From positions 19,451-83,450 of the forward strand of contig NZ_PJJN01000024.1 of NCBI RefSeq assembly GCF_002929825.1: DNA of 64,000 bases. The letters are read 5' to 3'. The DNA is from Cryobacterium sp. Y29 (GTDB lineage Bacteria; Actinomycetota; Actinomycetes; Actinomycetales; Microbacteriaceae). Each line of letters starts with the position of its first letter. The stretch's first letter is position 1. Position numbers and translations under genes: made by a program. The notes under the pieces are model-generated. The model searched no databases and was not told the origin of the DNA. It saw only the letters and a program-made list of their open reading frames with translations. Shown piece by piece: positions 42,696 through 52,588 of the stretch.

Positions 42696-43046
42696 TCAAG
42701 AACCTGCCCTGCTTCGGGGCCAATGGCTTGCCTGACTGATCATGAAGGCAGCGAAGAATACGGCGACGGCACTGGGCCCAATGACCGCGTGGTGCTGTTC
42801 GAAGAAGTCGAGGATCATGGTCGGCGAGCTTGGCAAAATATCACCGGCCGCCGGCACGGGGATGAACGCGATTTGCGCGGCCGATGCCGTAGCCGAGCTG
42901 GTCGCCCAGAGCGGCTGGCTGATCACCCCGCTAAAGGTGAGAACGTCGCCGAAGTTGGGAACGTCGCTGAAGAACAGCAAAGTATCGCCGAGAAGGAAAA
43001 CGCCTTTCTCCCAAAATACTGAGATTCGGGCGGAGCTCGTTACCAA
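42696..43046 (-). CDS. Doubtful hydrophobic ORF
   Basis: A 116-residue minus frame in the 470-base gap before the GAF-ANTAR gene. It contains mildly hydrophobic stretches (IGPSAVAVFFAAFMIS; EKGVFLLGDTLLFFSDV) and VPAAGDILPSSPTMIL. No family is recognised and no ribosome-binding site is clear. The opposite frame has similarly GC-rich third positions, so coding is uncertain. Nothing else is supported in this gap. Confidence 0.25.
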   Translation of the reverse strand: MVTSSARISVFWEKGVFLLGDTLLFFSDVPNFGDVLTFSGVISQPLWATSSATASAAQIAFIPVPAAGDILPSSPTMILDFFEQHHAVIGPSAVAVFFAAFMISQASHWPRSRAGS

Positions 43047-43065
43047 TTTTGGGAAGGAGTCCAGA

Positions 43066-43788
43066 ATGGTGGGTATGACGAAACTGTCCCGTGCTTCGCT
43101 GGTGAGCGGAGCATTTGTGCAACTGGCTGACGCGCTGGTGGGAGAGTACGACTCTGCTGATCTGCTGCGTACTTTGGTCGATCAGTGTGTTGTGTTGCTT
43201 GACGCCACGGCAGCGGGTCTTCTCCTGGCGGACCAACACGGCAATCTTCAGGTCATCGCCTCCACGAGTGAGGAAAGCCGTCGTGTCGAGGTGCTGCAAC
43301 ATGAGGCCGGCGCCGGTCCGTGCGTCGACGCCTATCGATCCGGTACGGTCGTCACCCTGAGCGATATTGCATCGGATGGTAACGACTATCCCGATTTTCA
43401 GGCAGCAGCGTTGGCCCAAGGTTTTCAATCCGTACACGCCATTCCGATGCGCTTTCGTCCAAATACAATCGGCGCACTGAATCTGTTTCGAAGTCACAAA
43501 GGTGCGTTGAGTGATGAGGATGCGGTCATCGGGCAGGCCCTGGCCGACGTGGCGACCATCACTCTCCTTCACGAACGTACAGCTCGAAAAAACGCGACGG
43601 TGAACGCTCAGCTTCAACACGCACTGAACAGCCGAGTTTTCATCGAGCAGGCAAAGGGCGTCATCGCGGCACGCAACAACATCAATATGGATGAGGCCTT
43701 CAAGCGTCTCCGCGCGCACGCCCGTTCACGTCAGGAGCCTATGCACAGAAGTGCCGCTGACGTGATCAACAATCTGATTCTGATCTAG
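43066..43788 (+). CDS. GAF-ANTAR regulator
   Basis: A 240-residue cytoplasmic protein. Residues about 10-155 form a GAF sensor (LLRTLVDQCVVLLDATAAGL, then HEAGAGPCVDAYRSGTVVTL and IPMRFRPNTIGALNLFR). The C-terminal 60 residues are an ANTAR RNA-binding domain (LNSRVFIEQAKGVIAARNNI, followed by the MDEAFKRLRAHARS helices). ANTAR proteins bind paired RNA hairpins and stop transcription termination. ATG 43066 is chosen because GGAAGGAG lies 6 bases before it, though the frame is open further upstream. Its target is not evident nearby. Confidence 0.9.
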   Translation: MVGMTKLSRASLVSGAFVQLADALVGEYDSADLLRTLVDQCVVLLDATAAGLLLADQHGNLQVIASTSEESRRVEVLQHEAGAGPCVDAYRSGTVVTLSDIASDGNDYPDFQAAALAQGFQSVHAIPMRFRPNTIGALNLFRSHKGALSDEDAVIGQALADVATITLLHERTARKNATVNAQLQHALNSRVFIEQAKGVIAARNNINMDEAFKRLRAHARSRQEPMHRSAADVINNLILI

Positions 43789-43870
43789 ACGGTGTATCCC
43801 GTAGCGCCCGCTGACCCGGTGGTCGAAAGAATCGCCGGCGGAGAACCGCCCGAGCCGCCGCTACTCGGGA

Positions 43871-44071
43871 GAGACCACAAACAGACAGCTTGGACCGTTG
43901 CACCTCGTGCGTGCGATGGGCCACGGGTACCTCCTCGCTTACAGCCTCGAGGCGGCCGACGGGCGGACCTTTCGCGTTGACCGCCTCAGCGAGGCGCAGA
44001 TGACCGACAAGCCCAGCTATCCGCGGAAACCTCCAGCCGGGGACCTGCACGAATATGTGACGATGCACTGA
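43871..44071 (+). pseudogene. WYL-domain regulator remnant
   Basis: The plus frame ending at TGA 44069-44071 reads LHLVRAMGHGYLLAYSLEAA followed by DGRTFRVDRLSEAQMTD. This resembles the end of WYL-domain transcriptional regulators (xGxWYLxAYDxxxxxRTFRVDR). There is no HTH domain in the rest of the frame and no start with a ribosome-binding site, so only a C-terminal piece remains. The DNA from 44072 to 44272 holds no supported gene. Confidence 0.5.
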
Positions 44072-44272
44072 GCAAGCGGATGGCGCCAGGTGACCGAGAT
44101 CGTTCGCGTGCACGCTCCGCGCGCCACGGTCGTTCCCTGGATCAAACCGGCCTGCGGAACAGTCCCGTTTCTCGCAGTGCTTCGGGTGCCTTGGGCGTGC
44201 CCGGCTAGTTTCCCGGCTCGGGAGGTCGAACCCCCGATTTGAAGGTGCAGACGCTTTGCTCACAATAAGCGC

Positions 44273-44308
44273 AAAAAAGCGGCCGGACCTGCGCAAACAG
44301 GACCGGCC
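44273..44308 (-). terminator. Rho-independent terminator after the beta-helix gene
   Basis: On the minus strand an 11-bp stem with one mismatch (44308-44298 with 44291-44281) is followed, after GC, by six U. It lies 93 bases downstream of the beta-helix gene stop. It is almost a copy of the terminator at 46028-46068. Confidence 0.75.
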
Positions 44309-44400
44309 ACATCTCTCTCACAAATTTTGAGTTTACGCATCACACACGCACTAGCTGCCGTAGTACTGGCTAGGTTCCAGCGCCATGATGGCGATCAGGA

Positions 44401-45870
44401 CTACCCTTTTTTGATCGTGACGAGGGTGTCGTCGGGCACGTAGTAGTTGTCTGCAAAGTCAATCTTGGTGGTCGTCGGGGCGATCACGGCGCAGTTGGAA
44501 AGGCGAGAATCACGGCCGAAACTGTTGTCGGTAATGGTCGCTCCCTTGATCGGGCCGTGTGACTTTTCCGCAATGTTCACGGTGCAGGCTCCACCGTTCG
44601 CGAAGTTGTCGCTAAAAGTGAAGTTGGAGACCGGTCCCCGGTCCTGCGTGATCTGCACGGCAGCGCTGTGCGAATCGGTGAGCCGGTTGCCGGTTACGCT
44701 CACGTTGTTTCCAGCCTGAATCTGTATGCCATCGTCGTGACTGGCGGAACCGCCCTGATTCGGGTCATTGCTGTAATGCATGTGATCGTGGATCCAGGAA
44801 TCCTGCAGACTCACGTTGCTTCCGGTGATGTGAATGCCATCGATGACGTTATTGATGTTCAAGCGTGTTGCCGTGAAGTTATAGCCGTAGATTCCATTGG
44901 CGTGGGGCGAAGCGGTGCTTGGGGACAGTTCGGTGTCGGTGACAACCAGGTTTCGGTGTCCGCCGAGGTTATTGATTAGTGCCCCTGGACCGTTCATGGT
45001 GCGACCCCGAATGATGGAATTCTTGATGGTCACATCGGGGGCACTGATCTTGATCAGGCCTCGAACATCGAGGCCATTCAGCACGGTGCCCGGCTTGGTC
45101 ACGTTAATGTCACCATTGTGCACGGTTAAAGCGGTTCCAGAGGGAACGCCCGTGTTGGAAACACCCGGCGTTCCACTCGTCACCGGCGAAGGCTCCGGAG
45201 TGGGACTCGGTACGGGAGCCGGCGCCGGCGCGGGAACCGGTGCCGGAGTAGGTGCCGGCGCGGGAACCGGTGCCGGAGTGGGTGCCGGAGCCGGAGTGGG
45301 TGCTGGAGCCGGTGTCGGTGTGGGAGTCGGATCCGGTGTCGGAGCCGGCGCACGAACGGGCTCCGGAGCCGGTGCCGGGCTGCCTTCGGCGCGCTCAAAG
45401 CCGTCGACCGAAAGGTTCAGCGTGACGTCGGCGACGCTACTGACGGCGGTGACCGTGCCGTCCATTTCCGGCGTCACGGGAACCGTTATGGTCTTGGTTG
45501 GGCTGGTACCAGTCGGCGCGGTAAACGAGTACGTTTCCGAGCCCTCTGGACCGAGTGCAATTCTTACCTGAGTTTGTGAAGCGACCTCAGAGGTGAAGAA
45601 CTTCACATCGACAGATTTCAGACCGGACGGTACTGTACCCAAGTCGGTGGTGACTCTTCTGTGCTCGGGAATCACAATCGATGCGCTCAGTGCCTCGGCG
45701 TTGCTGCTATCAGCTTGAGCCGGACTGACAGCGAGACCGGACAGGGCGACGACGGAAACTGCCAGAACCGAAAGAACGGCCTTCCGTGGAGCCGTGCTGG
45801 TGGAGACAGTCGGGGTGGTGCCAGTTGAGAATTGATTTGAAAAAGATGTGCGGGTATTTCTGGATGCCAT
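44401..45870 (-). CDS. Secreted right-handed beta-helix protein with Pro/Ala linker
   Basis: A 489-residue exported protein. The signal peptide has its hydrophobic core at AVLSVLAVSVVALSGLAVS and probable cleavage after PAQA. Residues about 55-160 form a beta-sandwich-like domain. A linker of about 60 residues made of PAPTPAP-type repeats follows. The remainder (from about residue 255) has parallel beta-helix (PbH1) features: ITGSNVSLQDSWIHDHMHYS, IQIQAGNNVSVTGNRLTDS and FSDNFANGG. Such proteins often bind or cleave polysaccharides; no catalytic family is recognised. It is a single transcription unit between two matching terminators. Confidence 0.8.
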   Translation of the reverse strand: MASRNTRTSFSNQFSTGTTPTVSTSTAPRKAVLSVLAVSVVALSGLAVSPAQADSSNAEALSASIVIPEHRRVTTDLGTVPSGLKSVDVKFFTSEVASQTQVRIALGPEGSETYSFTAPTGTSPTKTITVPVTPEMDGTVTAVSSVADVTLNLSVDGFERAEGSPAPAPEPVRAPAPTPDPTPTPTPAPAPTPAPAPTPAPVPAPAPTPAPVPAPAPAPVPSPTPEPSPVTSGTPGVSNTGVPSGTALTVHNGDINVTKPGTVLNGLDVRGLIKISAPDVTIKNSIIRGRTMNGPGALINNLGGHRNLVVTDTELSPSTASPHANGIYGYNFTATRLNINNVIDGIHITGSNVSLQDSWIHDHMHYSNDPNQGGSASHDDGIQIQAGNNVSVTGNRLTDSHSAAVQITQDRGPVSNFTFSDNFANGGACTVNIAEKSHGPIKGATITDNSFGRDSRLSNCAVIAPTTTKIDFADNYYVPDDTLVTIKKG

Positions 45871-46027
45871 TGGTTAGTTACGTATATTCTTTGTCGCGCA
45901 CAAGTCCGGGAACGTGCGGTTGATCGGCCGTAGGGGGCCACAATGTACTCCATGAGCATTGCCCACTTAGGGTGCGCACGCAAATCGAGTGACCTCATTT
46001 ACGCTGCCGCGACGGGCACTCGCACTC

Positions 46028-46068
46028 AAAAAAAGCGGCCGGACCTGCGCTAACAGGTCCGACCGCTT
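46028..46068 (-). terminator. Rho-independent terminator after der
   Basis: On the minus strand a 14-bp stem with one mismatch (46067-46054 with 46047-46034) is followed by seven U, 14 bases after the der stop. It ends the minus-strand housekeeping operon. Confidence 0.85.
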
Positions 46069-46081
46069 GAAGTCTGCGAAT

Positions 46082-47593
46082 CTAGCGTTTGCGCTTCTCA
46101 CGCACGCGCATGCTGAGGTTGATCGGGCTCCCCTCGAAGCCGTAGATCTCGCGCAGGCGTCGCTGAATGTAGCGGCGGTAGCCCGGGTCGAGGAACCCGG
46201 TGGTGAACACCACAAACGTCGGCGGGCGGCTCGAGGCCTGCGTACCGAACAGAATCCGCGGCTGCTTGCCGCTGCGCACAGGGTGCGGATGGGCGGCAGC
46301 GAGCTCGGCCAGGAAAGCGTTGAACTTGCCCGTGGCGATGCGGGTGTCCCACGATTCGAGCGCGAGCTCAAGCGCCGGAACCAGCTTTTCCATATGGCGA
46401 CCGGTTTTGGCCGAGATGTTTACGCGCGGGGCCCAAGCCACGTGCGCCAAGTCCTGCTCGATTTCCCGCTCCAGGTATCGGCGACGGTCGTCGTCGATCT
46501 GGTCCCACTTGTTGAACGCCAGAACGAGTGCACGGCCCGATTCGATGACGAGGTCGATGACGCGAATATCTTGCTCGCTGATGACCTCGGTCACGTCGAG
46601 CAACACAACGGCAACCTCGGCCTTTTCCAAAGCCGCGCTGGTGCGCAGGGAGGCGTAGAAGTCGGCGCCCTGGGAGAGGTGCACACGACGGCGAATGCCG
46701 GCGGTGTCGACGAAACGCCACACCTTGCCGCCGAGCTCAACCTGCTCATCGACCGGGTCGCGGGTCGTGCCGGCGAGCTCGTTGACAACAACGCGCTCCT
46801 CCCCCACGACCTTATTGAGCAGGCTGGATTTGCCGACGTTCGGGCGACCGAGGATGGCCACGCGGCGCGGACCGCCGACCTCCTGCTTGGCAACGTTGGA
46901 AATTTCGGGCAGCACGAGCAGGATCGCATCGAGCAGGTCGGCAACACCACGACCGTGCAGGGCAGAAACCGGCCACGGCTGGCCGAGGCCGAGCGACCAC
47001 AGGCTGGCCGCTTCGGGCTCCTGACGCACGTCATCGACCTTGTTGGCGATCAGAAAGACAGGTTTGCCGCTCTTACGCAGCATGCGCACGACGGCCTCAT
47101 CGGTCGAGGTCGGGCCCACGTTGGAGTCGACGACGAACATGACCAGGTCGGACAGGTCGATGGCGATCTCGGCCTGGGCAGCGACGGAGGCGTCGATGCC
47201 CTTGGCGTCGGGCTCCCAGCCGCCGGTGTCGACGAGGCTGAACTTGCGCTCGTGCCATTCGCCCTTGTACGCAACGCGGTCACGCGTCACGCCGGGGGTG
47301 TCCTCGACGACGGCCTCGCGGCGACCGAGGATACGGTTGACCAGCGCTGATTTTCCCACGTTCGGGCGCCCGACAATGGCGATCACCGGAACGGCCGGCA
47401 GGTACTGAATCGCGTCGGGGTCGTCGGTGACGGCCTGCAGTACGTCGAGGTCTTCCTCGTCGAGGTCATAGTTGTCGAGGTCTGTGCGCAGCGCGACGGA
47501 ACGCCGGGTGGCAAGTTCCTCATCGAGATTGGCGAGTCGTTCCGCCAGCTCGGTGTCGAGCGCTGCGCTCGTGTCGTCGTATTCGTTACTCAT
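46082..47593 (-). CDS. der: Ribosome-assembly GTPase Der (EngA)
   Basis: A 503-residue protein with two GTPase domains, each with a P-loop ([20 protein letters not shown] and [20 protein letters not shown]). NKxD motifs are IANKVDD and AFNKWDQ. A C-terminal KH-like domain ends in RVREKRKR. It helps mature the 50S ribosomal subunit. The acidic N-terminal extension of about 65 residues is typical of actinobacterial versions. It overlaps cmk by 8 bases. Confidence 0.97.
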   Translation of the reverse strand: MSNEYDDTSAALDTELAERLANLDEELATRRSVALRTDLDNYDLDEEDLDVLQAVTDDPDAIQYLPAVPVIAIVGRPNVGKSALVNRILGRREAVVEDTPGVTRDRVAYKGEWHERKFSLVDTGGWEPDAKGIDASVAAQAEIAIDLSDLVMFVVDSNVGPTSTDEAVVRMLRKSGKPVFLIANKVDDVRQEPEAASLWSLGLGQPWPVSALHGRGVADLLDAILLVLPEISNVAKQEVGGPRRVAILGRPNVGKSSLLNKVVGEERVVVNELAGTTRDPVDEQVELGGKVWRFVDTAGIRRRVHLSQGADFYASLRTSAALEKAEVAVVLLDVTEVISEQDIRVIDLVIESGRALVLAFNKWDQIDDDRRRYLEREIEQDLAHVAWAPRVNISAKTGRHMEKLVPALELALESWDTRIATGKFNAFLAELAAAHPHPVRSGKQPRILFGTQASSRPPTFVVFTTGFLDPGYRRYIQRRLREIYGFEGSPINLSMRVREKRKR

Positions 47594-48278
47594 TCAAAGC
47601 CCGCTTCGTGCGTGTGTGGTAGACGTCGATGACCGCTTCAACGGTCTGCTCGAAGTCGAGATGGGTGGAGTCGACGGTTATCACACCGTCAGCCGCGCTC
47701 ATGAAATCGACAACCTGTGAGTCAGCGCGATCACGTGATCGCAACTGTTCTGCCACGGTTTCAGCCGATTGGGTCGTTATTTCCGCAGAGCGTCTTCTCA
47801 TTCTAGCCTCCTCGGATGCCGTGAGTAGAATGCGCACCTCGGCTTCCGGGGCCACGATGGTTGTGATGTCGCGTCCTTCGACGATGACTCCGGGTCGATC
47901 CACGTTCTCGGCGATGCTCCGAAACAGCGCGGTGAGCGCGCCCCGCACTGCGGGAAGGCGGGCGACGGCGCTGACCGCTGCACTGACCTCCGGTGAACGG
48001 ATGGCGTCGGTCACGTCGGTCTGCCCCACCGTGACGAAGTAGTCGTCTGGGTCGGTACCGATCGCATAGTCGAAGTCTTTGAGGAGCGCGGTGACGGCAT
48101 CCGTTTGGGTGTTGTCTGTGTTGCGCTCAAGCGCCAGCCAGGCCAGCGCGCGGTAGGCGGCACCGGTGTCGAGGTAGGCGAAGCCGAGGCGGCGTGCGGC
48201 GGCACGGCTCACGCTCGATTTGCCGCTGCCGGCCGGCCCATCGATAGCGACGAGGGTTGGGAGGGTGTGACGTGCCAT
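47586..48278 (-). CDS. cmk: Cytidylate kinase
   Basis: A 230-residue nucleoside monophosphate kinase. The P-loop is [19 protein letters not shown], followed by [16 protein letters not shown] and [19 protein letters not shown]. It phosphorylates CMP and dCMP. Its position between tyrA and der, overlapping der, follows the usual actinobacterial order. Confidence 0.96.
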   Translation of the reverse strand: MARHTLPTLVAIDGPAGSGKSSVSRAAARRLGFAYLDTGAAYRALAWLALERNTDNTQTDAVTALLKDFDYAIGTDPDDYFVTVGQTDVTDAIRSPEVSAAVSAVARLPAVRGALTALFRSIAENVDRPGVIVEGRDITTIVAPEAEVRILLTASEEARMRRRSAEITTQSAETVAEQLRSRDRADSQVVDFMSAADGVITVDSTHLDFEQTVEAVIDVYHTRTKRALNE

Positions 48279-48283
48279 GTACG

Positions 48284-49366
48284 TTAACCAGCAATCCGCC
48301 AGCCGCGCGCGGCCAGCTCTTCGGTGAGGCGAGTGACGGCGCCGGGCAGTACAGAGATTTCGGCGAGACCGATCTGAGCGCCGGGCGAGTGTTCCAAGCG
48401 TAAGTCTTCGAGGTTGACTCCGAGGTCTCCGATGTCGTTGAGCAGGCGAGCGATCTGGCCGGGCTGGTCGTTGACCATGACGATCATCGAGGAGAACCGT
48501 CGGTCCTGCCCGTGTTTGCCGGGCAGACGGGCCACTCCGACGTTTCCGCCGGCGAGTTCCTCGGCGACCTGGCGCTGCGCTCCGGGCGCGTCTGGATCTT
48601 CGAGGGCGTCGATGAACCGGTCGAGGTCATCTCGGTAAGCCAGCAGCACATCACGCACCGGGCCGGCGTTGGCGCCGAGAATCTGCACCCACAGGTCGGG
48701 GTCGCTCGCCGCGACCCGGGTCACGTCGCGCAGGCCCTGCCCGGCCAGGTTGAGCGAAGAGTGCGCTGCTCCGGTGAGGCGGCGGGCCATCAGCGTGGAG
48801 ATGACCTGCGGCACGTGCGAAACCAGGGCGACGCCGAGGTCGTGCTCTTCCGGCGTCATCTCGACCAGGATCGCGCCGAGGTCGAGAATGAGATCGTCGA
48901 TAGCACCGGCCTGCTGGTAACTGATCGCGTCGTGTGCGGCGACCACCCAGGGGCGGCCGATGAACAAATCAGCGCGGCCGGAGAGCGGGCCGCCCTTCTC
49001 CCGACCGGCGAGCGGATGCGACCCGATATAGCGGCTGATATCGGCTCCGCGCTCGCGCAGCTCGGCGAGCGGCGCGAGTTTGACACTCGCGACATCCGTC
49101 ACGATCGCTCCCGGGTAAGCCTCGAGCTCGCGGGCGACGATCTCGGCGGTGACGTCAGGAGGCACGCACACGACGATGAGTTGCGGCAGATCGCCCGGCT
49201 GCGCGGCGCGGCCGGCACCGTAGTCGATGGCGATGCGCAGGTTGGTCGGTGACGCGTCGGCGAGAATCGTCTCGATCTTGCGGTCCCGCAGGCCGAGGCC
49301 CACGCTGGTTCCGAGCAGGCCGACGCCGACGATGCGCACCGGACCGACGAGGCGGCTTTCAGCCAT
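48284..49366 (-). CDS. tyrA: Prephenate dehydrogenase
   Basis: A 360-residue enzyme of tyrosine synthesis that oxidatively decarboxylates prephenate to 4-hydroxyphenylpyruvate. The Rossmann start is [19 protein letters not shown]. Active-site regions are [13 protein letters not shown] and [18 protein letters not shown]-terminal ACT-type sensory domain ([20 protein letters not shown]) suggests feedback by an amino acid. The gene lies between the pseudouridine synthase gene and cmk. Confidence 0.95.
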   Translation of the reverse strand: MAESRLVGPVRIVGVGLLGTSVGLGLRDRKIETILADASPTNLRIAIDYGAGRAAQPGDLPQLIVVCVPPDVTAEIVARELEAYPGAIVTDVASVKLAPLAELRERGADISRYIGSHPLAGREKGGPLSGRADLFIGRPWVVAAHDAISYQQAGAIDDLILDLGAILVEMTPEEHDLGVALVSHVPQVISTLMARRLTGAAHSSLNLAGQGLRDVTRVAASDPDLWVQILGANAGPVRDVLLAYRDDLDRFIDALEDPDAPGAQRQVAEELAGGNVGVARLPGKHGQDRRFSSMIVMVNDQPGQIARLLNDIGDLGVNLEDLRLEHSPGAQIGLAEISVLPGAVTRLTEELAARGWRIAG

Positions 49367-49392
49367 GGTTGTATCCCCTACCGTTGCTGCTG

Positions 49393-50217
49393 TTAGTTCG
49401 CGTCAGGGCGCGCACTCGGCGCCTGGCGGGACACGGTGAGCAGTTGGCCGAGTTCTTCGCGGGTGAGTTCGCGCACGGCGCCCTGCTGCAGGGTGCCCAG
49501 GTTCAGCGGCCCGAATTGGCGACGCACAAGGTCGACCACGGGGTGACCGACGGCATCGAGCATCCGTCGCACGATGCGGTTGCGGCCGGAGTGCAGGGTG
49601 AGTTCGACCATGCTGAACCCGCCGCCGGGAGGGCTCGTGAGAATGCGTGCCTTGTCGGCGTGGATGGGGCCGTCGTCGAGTTCGATGCCGCTTTGCAGCT
49701 GGCCGATGGTCTGCGGCGAGACGCGCCCCTCGACCTTGGCGATGTAGGTCTTGGAGACGCCGAAGGAGGGATGGGCGAGCACGTGCGCGAGGTCACCGTC
49801 GTTGGTGAGAATGAGCAGGCCACTGGTTTGGGCGTCGAGCCGGCCTACGTTGAACAGGCGTTCGTCGAACTGGTCCGTGAATTCGCGCAGGTCTGGTCGC
49901 CCGCTTTCGTCCTGCATCGAGGAGACGACGCCGACCGGCTTGTTGAGCATGAGGTAACGGCGGGTGGTGTCGAGCTGCACGGCCACGTTGTCGACGGCGA
50001 CCTGGTCGGTTTCGGGGTGCACGCGGCGGCCGAGCTCGGTGACGACCTTGCCGTTCACCCGCACCCGACCGGAGGTGATGAGGTCTTCCGAGACGCGCCG
50101 GCTGGCGACGCCGGCCGAGGCAAGTACCTTCTGCAGGCGCACACCGTCAGCTGCTGCCTCTGGATTGAAGTTGGGGTCGCGGGGCGCCGCGTCGCTGGGC
50201 GTGTTGTCCTGGGTCAA
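49393..50217 (-). CDS. 23S rRNA pseudouridine synthase, RluB/RsuA family
   Basis: A 274-residue enzyme. An S4 RNA-binding domain (VRLQKVLASAGVASRRVSED) precedes the catalytic domain, with the active Asp in FNVGRLDAQTSGLLILTNDG and the family motif HSGRNRIVRRMLDAVGHPV. It makes a pseudouridine in ribosomal RNA. It overlaps scpB by 4 bases, as in other Actinobacteria. Confidence 0.94.
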   Translation of the reverse strand: MTQDNTPSDAAPRDPNFNPEAAADGVRLQKVLASAGVASRRVSEDLITSGRVRVNGKVVTELGRRVHPETDQVAVDNVAVQLDTTRRYLMLNKPVGVVSSMQDESGRPDLREFTDQFDERLFNVGRLDAQTSGLLILTNDGDLAHVLAHPSFGVSKTYIAKVEGRVSPQTIGQLQSGIELDDGPIHADKARILTSPPGGGFSMVELTLHSGRNRIVRRMLDAVGHPVVDLVRRQFGPLNLGTLQQGAVRELTREELGQLLTVSRQAPSARPDAN

Positions 50218-50873
50218 AGTAGATCCTCGAATCCGTCGGTGCCGCCGTCGAGTAACGGCGATAGGTGGGGTAACTCGTCGAGTGAGTTGATTCCGAGCTG
50301 GGTGAGCAGCAAGTCTGTGGTGGCGTAAGTGATCGCGCCGGTTTCACTGTCGGTGAAGGCCTCGGCGATGAGGCCGCGACCAAGCAGGGTACGCACGACG
50401 GAGTCGACGCTGACGGCGCGGATGCTCGCGACCTGCCCACGACTGATCGGTTGCTTGTACGCGATCACGGCAAGGGTCTCCAGAGCCGCCTGGCTGAGCC
50501 GGCTCGGATTCTGGGTCAGCACGAAGTCGGTCACGAGCTCGTCGTGCGTGGCGCGCACGTAGATACGCCAACCGCCGGCGACCTCGCGCAATTCAAAACC
50601 GCGGCGCACCGTGGAGGTACCGTCCGGTGCCGTGACGCCATCGAAATCGGCGACCAGCCGGGCAACGGATTGCGCCACCTCCGTAATCGGCCGCCCCACG
50701 GCGGTCGCGAGGTGCACCAGGCCCTGGGGCTCATCGGCGATCATGAAAACGGCTTCGAGCTGGCGGTCGAGGACGTAGGACTCGTGCACAGCGAATGCTG
50801 CGGCATCCGTTTCCCCGGCGCGTGACGGGGTGTCGATGATCTGGTTCACCATATTGCCGACTTCAGTTGTCAT
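50214..50873 (-). CDS. scpB: Segregation and condensation protein B
   Basis: A 219-residue winged-helix protein that works with ScpA and SMC in chromosome condensation. Marks are AVFMIADEPQGLVHLATAVG and AALETLAVIAYKQPISRGQV, then RGLIAEAFTDSETGAITYAT. ATG 50873 is chosen; it overlaps the scpA stop by 11 bases. The open frame upstream belongs to scpA in another frame. Confidence 0.95.
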   Translation of the reverse strand: MTTEVGNMVNQIIDTPSRAGETDAAAFAVHESYVLDRQLEAVFMIADEPQGLVHLATAVGRPITEVAQSVARLVADFDGVTAPDGTSTVRRGFELREVAGGWRIYVRATHDELVTDFVLTQNPSRLSQAALETLAVIAYKQPISRGQVASIRAVSVDSVVRTLLGRGLIAEAFTDSETGAITYATTDLLLTQLGINSLDELPHLSPLLDGGTDGFEDLL

Positions 50874-51687
50874 AGTCGGCTCCGAGCGAAGCGAGATTTT
50901 CGTCAAACCATTCGCGCCCGTCGAGCGATGGGCTGCTCCAGCGCAGGATGAGCTCGCCGAGGGGTTCGATTTGGTCAAAAGAAAGGGCGCCGTGGCGGTA
51001 CAGCTCGAGCACCGCGAGAAACCGGGCGATGATGACACCCTTCAGGTCAACGCCGGCGGTGAGCGCCCGGAATGAAACCGGCTCCCCCGGCTGCAGCATG
51101 GCGACGACGTAGGCGGCCTGCTCGCGGATACTGACCAGCGGCGCGTGCAGGTGTTCCAGGCCGACAACGGGCAGCTCGCGCGGCGCGAGGGCAGCGGCGG
51201 CCAGCGCGGCGAAGTCGGCGAGCGACAGCGTCCAGACCAGCTCCGGCGTCTTCTGACGGTACTTCTCCTCGAGCCGCACCGATCGTACGTGACGGCGGGT
51301 CTCAGTGTCGAGCTGGCCGGTGAACCAGGTCGCCGCTTCCTTGAAAGCGCGGTATTGCAGCAGGCGAGCGAACAGCAGGTCGCGGGCTTCGAGCAGGGCT
51401 ACGTCTTCGGCGTCGACGAGTTGACCCTGAGGCAGCAGGCCGGCCACCTTGAGGTCGAGAAGCGTCGCGGCAACGACCAGAAACTCGGTGGCCTGGTCGA
51501 GTTCCTCGGCCGCGTCGAGGCCGCGCAGGTACGAGATGAACTCGTCGGTCACCTGACTGAGCGAAATCTCGGTGATGTCGAGTTCGTGCCGGGTGATGAG
51601 TTTCAACAGCAGGTCGAACGGGCCCTCAAAGTTGTTGAGGGCGACCGAAAACGCGGGCTTCTCGGCCGCGCTAGGCGACTGCGCCAC
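50863..51687 (-). CDS. scpA: Segregation and condensation protein A
   Basis: A 274-residue kleisin subunit of the SMC complex. The N-terminal SMC-neck-binding part reads ALNNFEGPFDLLLKLITRHE followed by LDITEISLSQVTDEFISYL. The C-terminal winged helix ends GVIIARFLAVLELYRHGAL. It overlaps parA by 17 bases and scpB by 11, so the three are coupled. Confidence 0.95.
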   Translation of the reverse strand: MAQSPSAAEKPAFSVALNNFEGPFDLLLKLITRHELDITEISLSQVTDEFISYLRGLDAAEELDQATEFLVVAATLLDLKVAGLLPQGQLVDAEDVALLEARDLLFARLLQYRAFKEAATWFTGQLDTETRRHVRSVRLEEKYRQKTPELVWTLSLADFAALAAAALAPRELPVVGLEHLHAPLVSIREQAAYVVAMLQPGEPVSFRALTAGVDLKGVIIARFLAVLELYRHGALSFDQIEPLGELILRWSSPSLDGREWFDENLASLGADYDN

Positions 51688-52588
51688 GGTGGATCAGTTC
51701 GCGGGCCACCTGCAGGTAGGCCTTGGCGGCTGCGTGTTCGGGTGCGAAGTCGGTGATGGGTACCCCGGCCACGCTCGCGTCGGGAAATTTCACGGTGCGG
51801 CCGATGACGGTCTCCAGCACGCTGTGGCCGAAGGCGTCGACGACGCGCTCGAGGACCTCGCGGGAGTGCAGGGTGCGCGAGTCGTACATGGTGGCGAGAA
51901 TGCCGTCGAGTTCGATGGCGGGGTTGAGCCGGTCGCGCACCTTATCGATGGTCTCGATAAGCAGGGCGACGCCGCGCAGGGCGAAGAATTCGCACTCGAG
52001 GGGAATCAGGACGCCGTGGCTGGCGGTGAGCGCGTTCACCGTGAGGATACCGAGCGAGGGCTGGCAGTCGATGAGGATGACGTCGTAGTCGCTCGAGACC
52101 TTACGCAGCACACGGGCCAGAATCTGCTCGCGGGCGACCTCGTTGACCAGGTGCACCTCGGCGGCGGAGAGGTCGATGTTGGCCGGGATGACATCGAGTC
52201 CCTCGACCGAGGTCGGCTGGATCGCGTCTTTCGGGTCGACCTTGCCGTCCAGCAGTAGGTCGTAGATGGTGGTGACGTCGTGGGTGGGCACGCCGAGGCC
52301 GGCTGAGAGTGCGCCCTGCGGGTCGAAGTCGATGGCGAGCACGCGACGCCCGTAGCTGGCCAGGGCTGCGCCGAGGTTGATGGTCGTCGTGGTCTTACCG
52401 ACGCCACCTTTTTGGTTGCAGAGGGAGATGATGCGGGCGGGACCGTGGCCTTTGAGGGGCTCCGGATCGGCGAATTCGTGTTTTTCACGTCCCGTCGGAC
52501 CTACCGGAGCGTCGTCGAAACCGGGTAGCGAAATTCGCTCGCTCAACTTACGCGTCACTGGCCCGTCCTTGATTTGTCCTGCACCCAT
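51671..52588 (-). CDS. parA: ParA-family chromosome-partitioning ATPase
   Basis: A 305-residue ATPase. The deviant Walker A is ISLCNQKGGVGKTTTTINLG, then VLAIDFDPQGALSAGLGVPT, DVILIDCQPSLGILTVNAL and VKFPDASVAGVPITDFAPEH. ATG 52588 is chosen; the same frame runs open to 52927, but that extension is unrelated to ParA. It is the ParA-like gene linked to scpAB in Actinobacteria, separate from the parAB pair near the origin. Confidence 0.93.
   Translation of the reverse strand: MGAGQIKDGPVTRKLSERISLPGFDDAPVGPTGREKHEFADPEPLKGHGPARIISLCNQKGGVGKTTTTINLGAALASYGRRVLAIDFDPQGALSAGLGVPTHDVTTIYDLLLDGKVDPKDAIQPTSVEGLDVIPANIDLSAAEVHLVNEVAREQILARVLRKVSSDYDVILIDCQPSLGILTVNALTASHGVLIPLECEFFALRGVALLIETIDKVRDRLNPAIELDGILATMYDSRTLHSREVLERVVDAFGHSVLETVIGRTVKFPDASVAGVPITDFAPEHAAAKAYLQVARELIHRGAVA

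Noticed and set aside
44215..44260. tRNA-like T-loop (GGTCGAACCCCC) before the terminator
   Set aside because: The T-stem cannot pair properly and no acceptor, D or anticodon arms fold around it on either strand.
45989..47350. A 453-residue plus-strand frame opposite der
   Set aside because: It covers the der terminator and gene antisense, with no protein-family motif.
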